Assembly: GCA_017644185.1 (NCBI GenBank)
Contig: JAEPMA010000005.1
Span: 62,001 to 126,000 of the forward strand
DNA: 64,000 bases
Direction of reading: 5' to 3'
DNA from: Rhodospirillales bacterium
GTDB taxonomy: Bacteria > Pseudomonadota > Alphaproteobacteria > Rhodospirillales > Casp-alpha2
The position numbers and the translations under genes are program-made. The notes below the pieces were generated by a model, which was given only the letters and a program-made list of their open reading frames with translations, made no database searches and was not told where the DNA came from. Positions 41,882 through 49,539 of this stretch are shown one piece after another (positions within the stretch are counted from its first letter, which is position 1; every line of letters starts with the position of its first letter).

Positions 41882-43873
41882 ATGAGCGAGAGTTTGCGGT
41901 CACTTTTTTCCATCCTGTTGATCGGCACGCTGTTTTTCGGGGCGGCGGGATCGGTTGCGCGTGCGGACGTGCTCTCTGCGGCCGAGGCGCGGGAATTCTC
42001 CGCCGCCTTGAAAGAGGTCGAGCGGAACAACAAGAAACGCCTCGATTTCCATGCCCGCCGCCTGCACGACCCGTTGGCGCGCAAGATCGTGTCGTGGTAC
42101 GTCCTTTTTCAGGGTGGGTTCGGCACCGACTTCGAAGCTATCGATGCCTTTATCAAACAGAACCCCGACTGGCCGCGATCGGCCCGTCTTTTAGCGCGCG
42201 CCGAGGAAGCGCTCGACCCCAACGCCGATCCCGGATTCACGATCTCATGGTTCGGCGACCGACAGCCTGTGTCGACGTCCGGGCGCGAGAAACTCGCAGA
42301 CGCGCTGATCCGGTCCGGCGATACCAAGCGTGGCATCGCCATGATCAAGGATATCTGGGTACACGGGGACTTCGCCAAGTCGCATGAGAAATCGTTCTAC
42401 AAGAAATACCGCAAGTATCTGACGCTTGGCGACAACCGGGCCCGCGCGGATCGACTGATGTGGGATGGTAGGTATTGGCCGGCCAGGCGGATGATCTATC
42501 GCGTCGATGCGCAATACCGGAAGCTCATCGAAGCCCGGACCTCGCTCCGCCGTATGCGCGGCAATGTCGACTATATGGTTTCCGAAGTGCCGGACAAGCT
42601 GAAGAACGACGCGGGACTGATATACGAACGCCTGCGCTGGCGCCGGAAGAAGGGGCTCGATAGCGCTTATGATCTTTTGAAAGACCTTCCCCCCGGCATG
42701 CCGCAGCCGCACCGCTGGTGGGACGAGCGCGCGATCATGGCGCGCAACCTTCTTGAGAAAGGTTTCGTGACCGAAGCCTACCGGGTTGCCGCACAGCATG
42801 GTTTAACCGATGCCCATCCCGCCGATCATGCGGAAGCGGAATTCCTCTCCGGGTGGATCGCGCTCCGGTTCTTGAACGAACCGAAGCAGGCGATGAAGCA
42901 CTTCCAAAAGCTCTACGATAATGTCAATTACCCAGTCAGCCTGGCGCGCGGCGCGTATTGGCTGGCGCGGGCCGCGGAACAGGCGGGCGAAAAGGAAGCG
43001 GCGGTCAAATGGTACACAACCGCTGCACAGTTCCCGACCGCTTACTACGGGCAATTGGCGACGTCGAAAGCAAAGCCGGGCGAGGGGCTTCGCCTGCCGC
43101 CGGATCCGAGCGTGAACGGTGAAATAACCAAACGCTTCGATGCCAACGAACTCGTCCGCGCGGTTCGCATGTTGGCCGCCGCTGGGGAGGAGGAACGCCT
43201 CTATTCCTTAATCCTCCACATCGCATCGCTCGAAAATAAGCCGGAATGGCACATCCTGACGGCCAGATTGGCACGGCTCAGCGGCCGGCCGGACCTCGCG
43301 ATCCGGGTCACCAAGAAAACGCTCCAAGACCACGGGCATTTTGTCGCCGGCGGGTATCCCACACTCGTGCCGCCCAAGCTGCCCGTGCGTGTGAAGGCTG
43401 AAACACCGGAAACGTCTCTCGTCCTCGCCATCGTCCGCCAGGAAAGCGAATACGACACCGAAGCGATTAGCCACGCGGGTGCGCGTGGGTTGATGCAGTT
43501 GATGCCGGCAACAGCGCGCCACGTCGCCAAGAAAGCGGGGCTTCGGTATTCCAAGGTGAAACTGACCAGCGATCCCGACTACAACCTGACCCTTGGCCAG
43601 TCCTATATCGCCGAACTGATCGACGACTACGGCGGCTACCTGCCGATGGCGATTGCCGCTTACAACGCAGGCCCACACCGGGTCAGGCAATGGATCAAGC
43701 AGAGTGGCGATCCGCGAGATTCCGATGTCGACGCCATCGACTGGATCGAACTGATCCCGTTCAAGGAAACCCGCAACTACGTCCAGCGAGTTTTGGAGAA
43801 CGTGCAGGTCTATCGGCTTCAACTGGCGGGCACCGAAGTTGCGCTCAGTCTCGAAGAAGACCTGAGGAAGTGA
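41882..43873 (+). CDS. Soluble lytic murein transglycosylase (Slt70-like)
   Basis: A 663-residue periplasmic enzyme: signal peptide (1-28, ILLIGTLFFGAAGSVARA), a long helical superhelix (about 30-490), and a C-terminal SLT domain with catalytic Glu in AIVRQESEYDTEAISHAG and motifs GLMQLMPATARHVA and AIAAYNAGPHRVRQWI. It cleaves glycan strands to 1,6-anhydro products. The start is taken at ATG 41882. Its stop overlaps the GTG start of the next gene. Confidence 0.9.
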   Translation: MSESLRSLFSILLIGTLFFGAAGSVARADVLSAAEAREFSAALKEVERNNKKRLDFHARRLHDPLARKIVSWYVLFQGGFGTDFEAIDAFIKQNPDWPRSARLLARAEEALDPNADPGFTISWFGDRQPVSTSGREKLADALIRSGDTKRGIAMIKDIWVHGDFAKSHEKSFYKKYRKYLTLGDNRARADRLMWDGRYWPARRMIYRVDAQYRKLIEARTSLRRMRGNVDYMVSEVPDKLKNDAGLIYERLRWRRKKGLDSAYDLLKDLPPGMPQPHRWWDERAIMARNLLEKGFVTEAYRVAAQHGLTDAHPADHAEAEFLSGWIALRFLNEPKQAMKHFQKLYDNVNYPVSLARGAYWLARAAEQAGEKEAAVKWYTTAAQFPTAYYGQLATSKAKPGEGLRLPPDPSVNGEITKRFDANELVRAVRMLAAAGEEERLYSLILHIASLENKPEWHILTARLARLSGRPDLAIRVTKKTLQDHGHFVAGGYPTLVPPKLPVRVKAETPETSLVLAIVRQESEYDTEAISHAGARGLMQLMPATARHVAKKAGLRYSKVKLTSDPDYNLTLGQSYIAELIDDYGGYLPMAIAAYNAGPHRVRQWIKQSGDPRDSDVDAIDWIELIPFKETRNYVQRVLENVQVYRLQLAGTEVALSLEEDLRK

Positions 43874-44583
43874 GCGGCGACGACGACCGCTACGCCGAAC
43901 TCTTCGCCGGCCAACCCGGCTCCATTCTAGGCCAGTTCAACGATCAGCCAGACGTCAAACGCGCCGGCTTTGTGGACGCCAAGAAAAAGGCCGTCGATGA
44001 GAAACGCCAACCCCCGCGCCGCGCGCGCGGGCCGCGCGTCCCGCCCGGTCAGGAAGTGGTCGACAAGTGGCCGGTCCTTGACCTCGGCCATCAGCCACTA
44101 ATCCCGCTCAATCAATGGACGCTCGACATCAAGGGCGCGGTGGAGAAACCGCTGTCGCTGGATTGGCAGGCCTTCAAGGCGCTGCCACAGGCCAATATCG
44201 ACGCCGATATCCACTGCGTCACGGCATGGAGCCTGCTCGACAATACGTGGGAGGGAGTGTCCGCCCGCCAGATCATCGCCATGACGCGGCCGCGCGAGGA
44301 TGTGAAACATGTGATTTTCCATTCCCACGACGGCTACCGGACCAACGTCACCCTCGAACGGTTTCAAGCCGAAAATGCGTTATTGGCGCACACTCGCAAC
44401 GGTGAGCAGATATCGCGCGAGCACGGCGGGCCGGTCCGGGTCGTCATCCCGTCTCTCTATTTCTGGAAGAGTGCCAAGTGGATACGCCAAATCACATTTT
44501 TGGAGAAGGATGTGAAGGGGTATTGGGAAGCGCTCGGCTATCACAACGAGGGGGACCCATGGCGGGAAGAGCGTTACGCGTAA
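43870..44583 (+). CDS. Sulfite-oxidase-like molybdopterin oxidoreductase
   Basis: The GTG at 43870 overlaps the preceding stop (GTGA), with GAGGAA upstream. The 237-residue product has an N-terminal basic segment, then the oxidoreductase molybdopterin-binding domain: PLSLDWQAFKALPQ, the Mo-ligand Cys in ADIHCVTAWSLLDNTWEG, and GPVRVVIPSLYFWKSAKW. It lacks a Tat signal, so it is probably cytoplasmic, like YuiH-type proteins. The substrate is unknown. No heme partner adjoins. Confidence 0.85.
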   Translation: MSGDDDRYAELFAGQPGSILGQFNDQPDVKRAGFVDAKKKAVDEKRQPPRRARGPRVPPGQEVVDKWPVLDLGHQPLIPLNQWTLDIKGAVEKPLSLDWQAFKALPQANIDADIHCVTAWSLLDNTWEGVSARQIIAMTRPREDVKHVIFHSHDGYRTNVTLERFQAENALLAHTRNGEQISREHGGPVRVVIPSLYFWKSAKWIRQITFLEKDVKGYWEALGYHNEGDPWREERYA

Positions 44584-44798
44584 CCGTGTTGCATTCCGTG
44601 AACAACGCCGACGGAAGCTTGTGTGTCGATGTCTTTCGCCGCCCGGACGGTTCGATCGGGTTCGAGGAATACCGCCGCGACGTCGAAGACCCGTCTGGCT
44701 GGTTCGCCGTCGGCGGCTACGCGGCTGCGCGCTACGACGATGCCGAAACGGCGATCCGCGATGCCATCGATTGTGTCGTCTGGTTCGAAGGGGTTTGA
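44559..44798 (+). CDS. Small hypothetical protein
   Basis: A 79-residue product starting at ATG 44559, inside the end of the oxidoreductase gene, with GAGGGGG upstream. The sequence shows SVNNADGSLCVDVFRRPDG and FEEYRRDVEDPSGWF, a compact alpha/beta pattern. No family is recognised. The 25-bp overlap implies coupling with the oxidoreductase. Confidence 0.6.
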   Translation: MAGRALRVTVLHSVNNADGSLCVDVFRRPDGSIGFEEYRRDVEDPSGWFAVGGYAAARYDDAETAIRDAIDCVVWFEGV

Positions 44799-44831
44799 AA
44801 TCCGAAACAAAGTCCGCCACGTATTCAGAAC

Positions 44832-45386
44832 ATGACAATACGCACGCTCACGATCCTGTCCGTCCTCGGGCTTCTTTTCTTCCCCCTGACCCTAAAGGCC
44901 AGCCCCATGTCTTTTCACGATTTCGAATTCACCAGCATCGACGGCCAGCCGTTGCCCGCCAAGACCTTCGCGGGGAAGGCGGTACTCGTGGTCAACACCG
45001 CGTCCGAGTGCGGCTTCACGAAACAGTATTCGGGGCTTCAATCGCTGTATGACAAATACCGCGACAAGGGGTTGGTCGTGCTAGGGGTGCCGTCGAATGA
45101 CTTCGGCGGGCAGGAGCCGGGAACGGAAGGGGAGATCAAGGAATTCTGCGAAACGAATTTCAACATCGATTTCCCGATGACCAGTAAAGCGAAAGTGAAG
45201 GGCGAAGACGCGCACCCGTTCTATCAATGGGCGTCCGATCAGGTTGGGATGCTCGGCTCACCTAAATGGAACTTTCACAAGTTTCTGATCGCGCCGGATG
45301 GAACGCTAAAAGACTGGTTCGCGACCACGACAGCCCCGGATGCGCCGAAGCTCACCAAGGCGGTCGAGAGCGTTCTGCCGAAGTAG
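44832..45386 (+). CDS. Glutathione peroxidase (Cys type), exported
   Basis: A 184-residue protein with a signal peptide (ILSVLGLLFFPLTLKASP) and a thioredoxin-fold GPx domain: peroxidatic Cys in VVNTASECGFTKQYSGLQ, Gln in PSNDFGGQEPGT, Trp in SPKWNFHKFLI. It reduces hydroperoxides, probably with thioredoxin-like donors in the periplasm. A large palindromic repeat follows the stop codon directly. Confidence 0.9.
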   Translation: MTIRTLTILSVLGLLFFPLTLKASPMSFHDFEFTSIDGQPLPAKTFAGKAVLVVNTASECGFTKQYSGLQSLYDKYRDKGLVVLGVPSNDFGGQEPGTEGEIKEFCETNFNIDFPMTSKAKVKGEDAHPFYQWASDQVGMLGSPKWNFHKFLIAPDGTLKDWFATTTAPDAPKLTKAVESVLPK

Positions 45387-45495
45387 CCCCCTCACTTGTT
45401 CTCTCCCCCATGAATAGGGGAGAGAGACTCTCGTATTTCGATAGCCCCAACCCATCCCTCTCCCCCTTAAAAGTGGGAGAGGCTAGGTGAGGGGG
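45387..45495. repeat. Nested palindromic repeat (MITE-like)
   Basis: Outer arms CCCCTCAC and GTGAGGGG enclose two hairpins, CTCTCCCCCATGAATAGGGG (to 45425) and CTCTCCCCCTTAAAAGTGGG (to 45482). It starts one base after the gpx stop. It may terminate or stabilise the gpx transcript. Confidence 0.75.
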
Positions 45496-45556
45496 TACAA
45501 TCGCTCTTGCCCGGTAACGATCCGTATTTCTAAAATCGCACCGGGAGAAAACATAA

Positions 45557-46393
45557 ATGAGCCTCAACATAGAACCTTTCGAGCGCGGTTTCGGCGCTTA
45601 CGTCCGCGGTGTGGATTTCTCGAAGCCTGTCTCGGACGCATTGCATGACGAACTGATCGACGCTTTTGGAACTCACCACATCCTCTCGTTTCCGGATCAG
45701 CATGGTCTGGGCACGGACGAGGTGGTGGCCGCGAGCCGGGTTTTCGGCCCGGAAATGGAGCCCCACGTCTTCACCCAATACCACCATCCGGATGAGCCAT
45801 TGGTGATGGTGCTGTCCAACCGCTTGAAAGGCGACAAGCCGGCCGGCCTAAAGGACGCGGGATCGTTCTGGCATTCGGACGTCGCCTACAAACCCGAACC
45901 CGCCAAGGCAACGATGCTTTATGCGCTCGAAGTGCCGGATGTGGGCGGGGATACGCTTTTCTGCGACTTGACCGCCGCCTACGACGATCTTTCGGACACA
46001 ATGAAGGCGCGGCTCGACGGCCTGAAAGCGTGGCATTTCTATGCCCACCAGAAGCGTGACCTGTTCGAAACCGGTCAGGTCCAGTCACCGCCCGAGTGTC
46101 TGCATCCGGTCGTCCGCACCAATCCGATCTCTGGCCGCAAGGCGATCTATATCACGCCTTCATACACCGTCCGTATCGACGGTCTGCCCGAAGACGAGAG
46201 TGATCAGCTCATGCAGGAAATCTTCGAACACTGCCTGCAGGACAAATATCGTATGGATTACCACTGGCATACTGGTGACGTTCTGGTCTGGGACAACGCG
46301 GCCGTCATGCATACCGCGACCACGAAAAATCTCGACCCGAGCAAGCATCGGACGTTGTGGCGCACGATCATTTCCGGAGGGCCGACGTTCTAA
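45557..46393 (+). CDS. TauD/TfdA-family 2OG dioxygenase
   Basis: A 278-residue Fe(II)/2-oxoglutarate dioxygenase: HSDVAYKPEPAKATMLYALEVP carries the His-x-Asp iron ligands. The distal His lies in DNAAVMHTATTKNLDPSKHR, and the 2OG-binding Arg follows in RTLWRTII. Members attack taurine, 2,4-D or related sulfonates and ethers; the substrate here is not known. A GGGAGAA ribosome site is present. Confidence 0.88.
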   Translation: MSLNIEPFERGFGAYVRGVDFSKPVSDALHDELIDAFGTHHILSFPDQHGLGTDEVVAASRVFGPEMEPHVFTQYHHPDEPLVMVLSNRLKGDKPAGLKDAGSFWHSDVAYKPEPAKATMLYALEVPDVGGDTLFCDLTAAYDDLSDTMKARLDGLKAWHFYAHQKRDLFETGQVQSPPECLHPVVRTNPISGRKAIYITPSYTVRIDGLPEDESDQLMQEIFEHCLQDKYRMDYHWHTGDVLVWDNAAVMHTATTKNLDPSKHRTLWRTIISGGPTF

Positions 46394-46474
46394 CCGGTTT
46401 TCATCGTTTGTTTGCGGCGGTCAGCTTCGCTATAAGGTGCCGGAAATCCTGAAGCTGGCACAAGGACGCTGGAC

Positions 46475-46711
46475 ATGAGCGACAAACCTCTCCTGCATCT
46501 CGTCTTCGGCGGTGAAGTCGCCGACCCGTCAGGCACAGATTTCGTCGACACGGAAAACCTTGATATCGTGGGGATATTTCCGAACTACGCCACCGCCTTG
46601 ACGGCGTGGCGGGGCGCCAGCCAACAGCATGTCGACGACGCCAACACGAAGTACGTGATTGTTCATATGCACCGGCTGCTCGAGCCCGAGGACGATGGGC
46701 GCAGCCACTAA
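46475..46711 (+). CDS. DUF4170 protein
   Basis: A 78-residue soluble protein of a small alphaproteobacterial family: LHLVFGGEVADPSG, LDIVGIFPNYATALTAWRGASQQHVDDANTKY, IVHMHRLLEPE. Function is unknown. AAGGACG lies 6 bp upstream of the ATG. It converges with the DUF4169 gene, 19 bp apart. Confidence 0.8.
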   Translation: MSDKPLLHLVFGGEVADPSGTDFVDTENLDIVGIFPNYATALTAWRGASQQHVDDANTKYVIVHMHRLLEPEDDGRSH

Positions 46712-46730
46712 GATAGGCCGGGACGTCCGT

Positions 46731-46943
46731 TCAGGCGGGCGTTTCGCGGTCGTCTTCGCTGCCCGGTTCGTTCAGCTTCTTACCTGCTAAAAGACGTTCG
46801 GACTTTTCACGGTCCTTGGCTTCGGCTTGTTTGTCGGCCTTGGTGCGCCCGTACTTGGCGCGGTTACCGGCCGCCTTGTCGCGCTTTTCGTCTTTCTGTT
46901 TCGCTTTGCGGTACTGGTTCAGGTTGATGATGTCGGCGCTCAC
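46731..46943 (-). CDS. DUF4169 protein
   Basis: A 70-residue highly charged protein: ADIINLNQYRKAKQKDEKRDKAAGNRAKYGRTKADK, the DUF4169 pattern, then an acidic tail. The GTG at 46943 with GGGGGT upstream is preferred over an ATG 48 bp earlier, because family similarity begins at VSADIINLNQ. Function is unknown. Confidence 0.75.
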   Translation of the reverse strand: MSADIINLNQYRKAKQKDEKRDKAAGNRAKYGRTKADKQAEAKDREKSERLLAGKKLNEPGSEDDRETPA

Positions 46944-47018
46944 GCTAACCCCCGTCAAAGAGTAACATTTGGTTAAGGATAACGCTTTCATGCCACCACG
47001 AAAAGAGGAACGGGTGGT

Positions 47019-47657
47019 TTAACCGTCGAGAAACGTACGGATTTTCCTGAATACGTTGCCAAACATGGCTTCTGTCAGCCGGCCGGTATTCGTGTTGTAA
47101 CGCGAGCAGTGATAGCTGTTGAAGATCGCCGGGCCGCCATCGAGCGGATGACAGGCTTCGTGCGCAAATTTGAAGGCGGACTTTTTCATCCCGAGCGCGG
47201 AGAGCACCGCGCCGTGCGACAACGTGCCGAGGGTCAGGATCACCCTCAGATTCTTCATGCTCGCTATTTCTTCGGATAAAAAGGCGTTACACGTCGCCGT
47301 TTCCTTGCCGACCGGTTTGTTTTGTGGCGGCACGCAGCGAACGGCGTTCGTCACCCGGCAGCCGACCAGTTTCAGACCGTCGTCTTTGTGTTTGTCATAG
47401 GTCCCATGCGCAAAGCCGTGCTCAAGCAGCGTCGCGTACAACAAGTCACCCGCATAGTCGCCGGTGAAGGGACGTCCCGACAGGTTGGCTCCCTTCAATC
47501 CAGGCGCGAGGCCGACGATCAGCAGTTCCACATCCAGATCACCAAAGGCCGCGACCGGGCCGTTATACCAATCCGGATGCGCGGCGATATTCGCGTCCCG
47601 GAACGCCTTGAGTCGTGGGCAGAGGCCGCACGTATACGCCGGTTCCTGGAACATCAC
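47019..47657 (-). CDS. Uracil-DNA glycosylase, family 5 (UDGb)
   Basis: A 212-residue DNA repair enzyme: cysteines of an Fe-S cluster at the N-terminus (CGLCPRLKAF), motif A LIVGLAPGLKGANLSGRPFTGDYAG, further Cys in VRCVPPQNKP and ATCNAF, and motif B HCSRYNTNTGRLT. It excises uracil and deaminated bases. The GTG or ATG start overlaps the stop of the NYN gene. Confidence 0.88.
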   Translation of the reverse strand: MMFQEPAYTCGLCPRLKAFRDANIAAHPDWYNGPVAAFGDLDVELLIVGLAPGLKGANLSGRPFTGDYAGDLLYATLLEHGFAHGTYDKHKDDGLKLVGCRVTNAVRCVPPQNKPVGKETATCNAFLSEEIASMKNLRVILTLGTLSHGAVLSALGMKKSAFKFAHEACHPLDGGPAIFNSYHCSRYNTNTGRLTEAMFGNVFRKIRTFLDG

Positions 47658-48256
47658 GCGAGGTGGGGTTCGTCTTCGTAGTCGAGACTATCGTCGACAT
47701 AGTCATCCTGCGGCGCCTTGCGCGGCGCCCCAGCGCGCTGAATCTCACCCTGAATGTCGGATAGCTCGATGAAGTTGTCGGCTTGCCGGCGCAATTCATC
47801 GGCGATCATGGGCGGGCTCGAGTTGATGGTCGAGACCACACTCACTCTCACACCCTTGCGCTGTACAGCTTCGACCAACCGGCGAAAGTCGCCGTCGCCC
47901 GAGAAAATCACGATGTGATCCAGGTGAGGGGCCATTTCCATCACGTCGATGGCGAGTTCAATATCCATGTTGCCTTTGATCTTCCGGCGCCCGGCGGCAT
48001 CCGTGAACTCCTTGGTCGGCTTGGTGACCATGGTGTACCCGTTATAGTCGAGCCAATCGACGAGGGGACGTATTGGGGAATACTCCTGATCCTCCATCAA
48101 AGCGGTATAGTAGAACGCCCTGATAAGCCGACCGTCTTTCTGAAAAACGTCCAGTAAGCGCTTGTAATCAATATCAAACCCAAGCGCCCTTGCCGCCGCA
48201 TATAAGTTCGAGCCGTCAATGAACAAGGCGACGCGTTCGTGCATGTTAATCTGCAT
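47654..48256 (-). CDS. NYN-domain (LabA/DUF88) RNase-like protein
   Basis: A 200-residue protein with a PIN-like NYN domain: VALFIDGSNLYAAARALG, KGNMDIELAIDVMEMA, IVIFSGDGDFRRLVEAVQRKG and VSVVSTINSSPPMIADELRRQADNF supply the acidic active-site residues. An acidic tail follows. Such proteins are predicted RNases. It is divergent from folK and coupled to the UDG gene. Confidence 0.88.
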   Translation of the reverse strand: MQINMHERVALFIDGSNLYAAARALGFDIDYKRLLDVFQKDGRLIRAFYYTALMEDQEYSPIRPLVDWLDYNGYTMVTKPTKEFTDAAGRRKIKGNMDIELAIDVMEMAPHLDHIVIFSGDGDFRRLVEAVQRKGVRVSVVSTINSSPPMIADELRRQADNFIELSDIQGEIQRAGAPRKAPQDDYVDDSLDYEDEPHLA

Positions 48257-48396
48257 GACAAACCTCTAGAAATATAGGTCCGCGGTAACCCACGTGACGA
48301 AAACAAAATCCCAAGCGTCGTAAAAACACTCGACGCGGGCTCACTCAATTCTTTAGGTAAGAGCAAAACCGTACTCTAACAAGGGATTCTCTGAAC

Positions 48397-48933
48397 GTGA
48401 TTTTGATCGGCCTTGGCGGCAACCTAACCTGTCCGACGTTCGGGCCCCCGCGCGCGACCTGTGGTGCGGCTTTACAGATCATGGAAAATCGCGGCGTCAG
48501 CGTAAGTGCGCGCTCTAGATGGTATGAAACAGCGCCGGTGCCGGTCAGCGACCAGCCGTGGTACGTCAATGGGATCGTCGCTGTCGAAACGACGCTTGAG
48601 CCGGCAGCTCTTGTCGCTGAAGTGCTTGATATCGAAAACGAACTCGGTCGCCGCCGGACTGTCGCAAACGCCCCCAGAACCATCGATCTGGACGTAATCG
48701 CCCACGGCGACACCGTGATCGAAGCCGATCAGAAGCATCAGGTCGCCATTCCGCACCCGCGCATGCATTTGCGCGCGTTCGTTCTGCTGCCTATGCGTGA
48801 AATTGCCCCGGATTGGCGTCATCCGGCGTCGGGCCGGATGTTGGACGACATGATCGCGGACCTTCCCGCGGATCAGGAATGCCGGCCGATGGCGGAAGCC
48901 GATGGATTCTATGGCACCGAATGGGCCGGATAG
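48397..48933 (+). CDS. folK: HPPK, 2-amino-4-hydroxy-6-hydroxymethyldihydropteridine pyrophosphokinase
   Basis: A 178-residue enzyme with a GTG start. HPPK motifs: ILIGLGGNL, SRWYETAPVPVSDQPWYVNGIVAVET, ENELGRRRTVANAPRTIDLDVIAHG and IPHPRMHLRAFVLLPMREIAPDW. It activates the pterin for folate synthesis. It lies upstream of rpoZ and rsh, a common alphaproteobacterial order. Confidence 0.93.
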   Translation: MILIGLGGNLTCPTFGPPRATCGAALQIMENRGVSVSARSRWYETAPVPVSDQPWYVNGIVAVETTLEPAALVAEVLDIENELGRRRTVANAPRTIDLDVIAHGDTVIEADQKHQVAIPHPRMHLRAFVLLPMREIAPDWRHPASGRMLDDMIADLPADQECRPMAEADGFYGTEWAG

Positions 48934-49012
48934 GGCTATTTCCCTTGCATCGCATCGCCTGAATCCCTATAAACCGCGCAACTTTCCCCGATATTGAACT
49001 GGAGAACGCCAA

Positions 49013-49429
49013 ATGGCTCGCGTCACAGTCGAAGATTGTGTTGAAAAGGTTCCGAACCGTTTTGAGCTCGTTGCTCTCGCCGCGCAGCGTGCGCGTCACA
49101 TTTCCGCGGGCGCCGCGCTGACGGTCGACCGCGACAACGACAAGAACCCGGTCGTCTCGCTGCGTGAAATCGCCGAAGAGACCGTTCAACTGGACGAACT
49201 CAAGGAAGATCTGGTCAAGAGCCTGCAGCGCCACGTTGAGCAGGACGAGCCCGAGGACGATCTGGTCGATGACATGGCGATCCGCCAGGAACTGGCCGGA
49301 CAGGGCGGCGCCGGCGACGACGAAATCGAAGCGTTGACTAAGACCATGTCAATCGATGACGGTGCGTCGGAGTCCGACAGCGCCGGCGAAGTCATGTTTG
49401 AAGACGTCGACGAGGACGTTGAAGACTGA
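49013..49429 (+). CDS. rpoZ: RNA polymerase omega subunit
   Basis: A 138-residue protein: [33 protein letters not shown] is the omega core, followed by a long acidic C-terminal extension ([18 protein letters not shown] to the end). It aids beta-prime folding and ppGpp response. Its proximity to rsh fits that link. A strong terminator follows. Confidence 0.95.
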   Translation: MARVTVEDCVEKVPNRFELVALAAQRARHISAGAALTVDRDNDKNPVVSLREIAEETVQLDELKEDLVKSLQRHVEQDEPEDDLVDDMAIRQELAGQGGAGDDEIEALTKTMSIDDGASESDSAGEVMFEDVDEDVED

Positions 49430-49453
49430 TCTCGACCAGCATATCTGTTGCAA

Positions 49454-49481
49454 ACGGGGGTCCGGTGGCCCCCGTTTTTTT
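49454..49481 (+). terminator. Intrinsic terminator after rpoZ
   Basis: ACGGGGG and CCCCCGT form a 7-bp stem around TCCGGTGG, followed by a T run. It separates rpoZ from rsh, which must have its own promoter in the next 58 bp or rely on readthrough. Confidence 0.9.
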
Positions 49482-49539
49482 ATTGCGCCGCAACAATAGC
49501 TTGGGCGCGAAGATGGAACCATGCTAAGCTGATCTCGTC

